Positions 63,530 to 64,000 of a stretch of 64,000 nucleotides of DNA are shown piece after piece; the first letter of the stretch is position 1, and each line of letters starts with the position of its first letter. The notes under the pieces were generated by a model. The model saw only the letters and a list, made by a program, of their open reading frames with translations. It made no database searches and was not told where the DNA came from. The position numbers were made by a program, and so were the translations under genes. The DNA is from Flavobacterium hiemivividum (GTDB lineage: Bacteria; Bacteroidota; Bacteroidia; Flavobacteriales; Flavobacteriaceae): NCBI RefSeq assembly GCF_004349145.1, contig NZ_SMFO01000005.1, forward strand, positions 124,725 to 188,724. The letters are read 5' to 3'.

Positions 63530-64000
63530 TTATACTCCAAATGGGAATGTTTCTGGCATTTGATTTCCATCGGGTTTGATGTGAAGTGGATGCAATGCCG
63601 AAGTTTTATCTAAATAAACGAAGGCATTGTAACGATAAGGAATTCTACTAGGAACATAATTGCTTAAATGGTCGTTTTTTGGTCGGTAGACGACCCCAAT
63701 AGCACGGTGTTCAAATTCCATTTTCCCGAGATTATCTTTCATAGCCTCGGTCATAAATACAATTCGATCTTTAGCGTCAAGTTGGTGTAATTGATATTCC
63801 CAACTGTCTTTTAAAGCTTTGGGAATTTTCATGAGCTGCATAACATCACCCCATTCTCGTCCCGCTACAACAGTGCCTTGATACGAACCAAAGCCTATAG
63901 AAAACACCTCTTCTGGCCTGTGATCTTCGTTTAAGATTTGTCCTAGATTTATGGTTCGGGCGTCTGCCATATCTGTAGCTCGCGCATCACCAGTATGGGA
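63530..64000 (-). CDS. Erythromycin esterase family protein, 3' part only
   Basis: The frame runs to the right edge of the window without a start: before the Met at 63970 it reads SHTGDARATD, so the true N terminus is outside. The visible 156 residues match the C-terminal part of the erythromycin-esterase fold: HTGDARATDM, TINLGQILNE, VFSIGFGSYQGTVVAGREWGD and the tail SRIPYRYNAFVYLDKTSALHPLH. The catalytic N-terminal half is not seen, so activity cannot be judged. It converges on the GNAT gene with one base between their stops. Confidence 0.85.
   Translation of the reverse strand, partial: SHTGDARATDMADARTINLGQILNEDHRPEEVFSIGFGSYQGTVVAGREWGDVMQLMKIPKALKDSWEYQLHQLDAKDRIVFMTEAMKDNLGKMEFEHRAIGVVYRPKNDHLSNYVPSRIPYRYNAFVYLDKTSALHPLHIKPDGNQMPETFPFGV

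Overview
The window is a chromosomal segment from a low-GC member of the Bacteroidota, most likely Flavobacterium or a close relative. The support is consistent: Bacteroidota-only small proteins (the DUF4295 protein beside rpmG, the PUR/DUF3276 protein, DUF5723), a 1114-residue SecA, leucine dehydrogenase, and many genes preceded by the Bacteroidota promoter box TAnnTTTG, some with a TTG 18-21 bases further upstream. Most of the window is housekeeping. No rRNA, intact tRNA or CRISPR array is visible.

Layout. 1-4300: glutamate dehydrogenase, a small Cys-rich protein, an NtrC-type sigma-54 activator and its soluble NtrB-like kinase, all on the minus strand, with a sigma-54-like promoter motif in front of the small gene. 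4360-6310: rpmB, rpmG, DUF4295, ftsY and a tiny membrane protein. 6380-12270: cinA-like gene, HPt protein, FAH-family hydrolase, exonuclease, E2 acyltransferase, glycosyltransferase. 12430-14980: a secreted protein and a DUF445 membrane protein. 15045-17840: a small accessory patch with an IS3 orfA remnant, a Fic protein lying between two degenerate copies of a CAU-tRNA 3' half, and an excisionase-like HTH peptide. 17925-29330: ABC-F ATPase, GNAT, methyltransferase, lipoprotein, LolD-like ATPase, ATP-grasp protein, cobalamin adenosyltransferase, DUF2795, secA. 29450-40760: mepB-like gene, katG, SpoU methylase, hybrid kinase, a cysteine-free sirtuin, purB, a CPA2 antiporter. 41015-43370: an Eco47II-like restriction-modification pair and a decayed NUDIX gene. 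43449-57060: guaB, DUF5723 and lipoprotein, mvaB, pyrD, SixA-like gene, pepT, histone-H1-like protein, yajC, nusB, leucine dehydrogenase, MsbA-like exporter, PUR protein. 57170-64000: MscS channel, MFS transporter, P-type ATPase, sulfurtransferase, GNAT and the 3' end of an erythromycin-esterase-like gene.

How the parts may work together. The most interesting circuit is at the left edge: a soluble NtrB/NtrC-like pair sits directly upstream of a candidate sigma-54 promoter that would drive a Cys-rich small protein and glutamate dehydrogenase, which suggests nitrogen control. The main accessory elements are the Fic patch, whose flanks look like remains of repeated integration at a tRNA, and the restriction-modification pair, whose methyltransferase carries a MerR-like DNA-binding domain and has an inverted repeat between its promoter and start codon, as expected for self-repression. 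Two intergenic regions carry members of what looks like a dispersed Flavobacterium repeat family, and several terminators share nearly the same stem.
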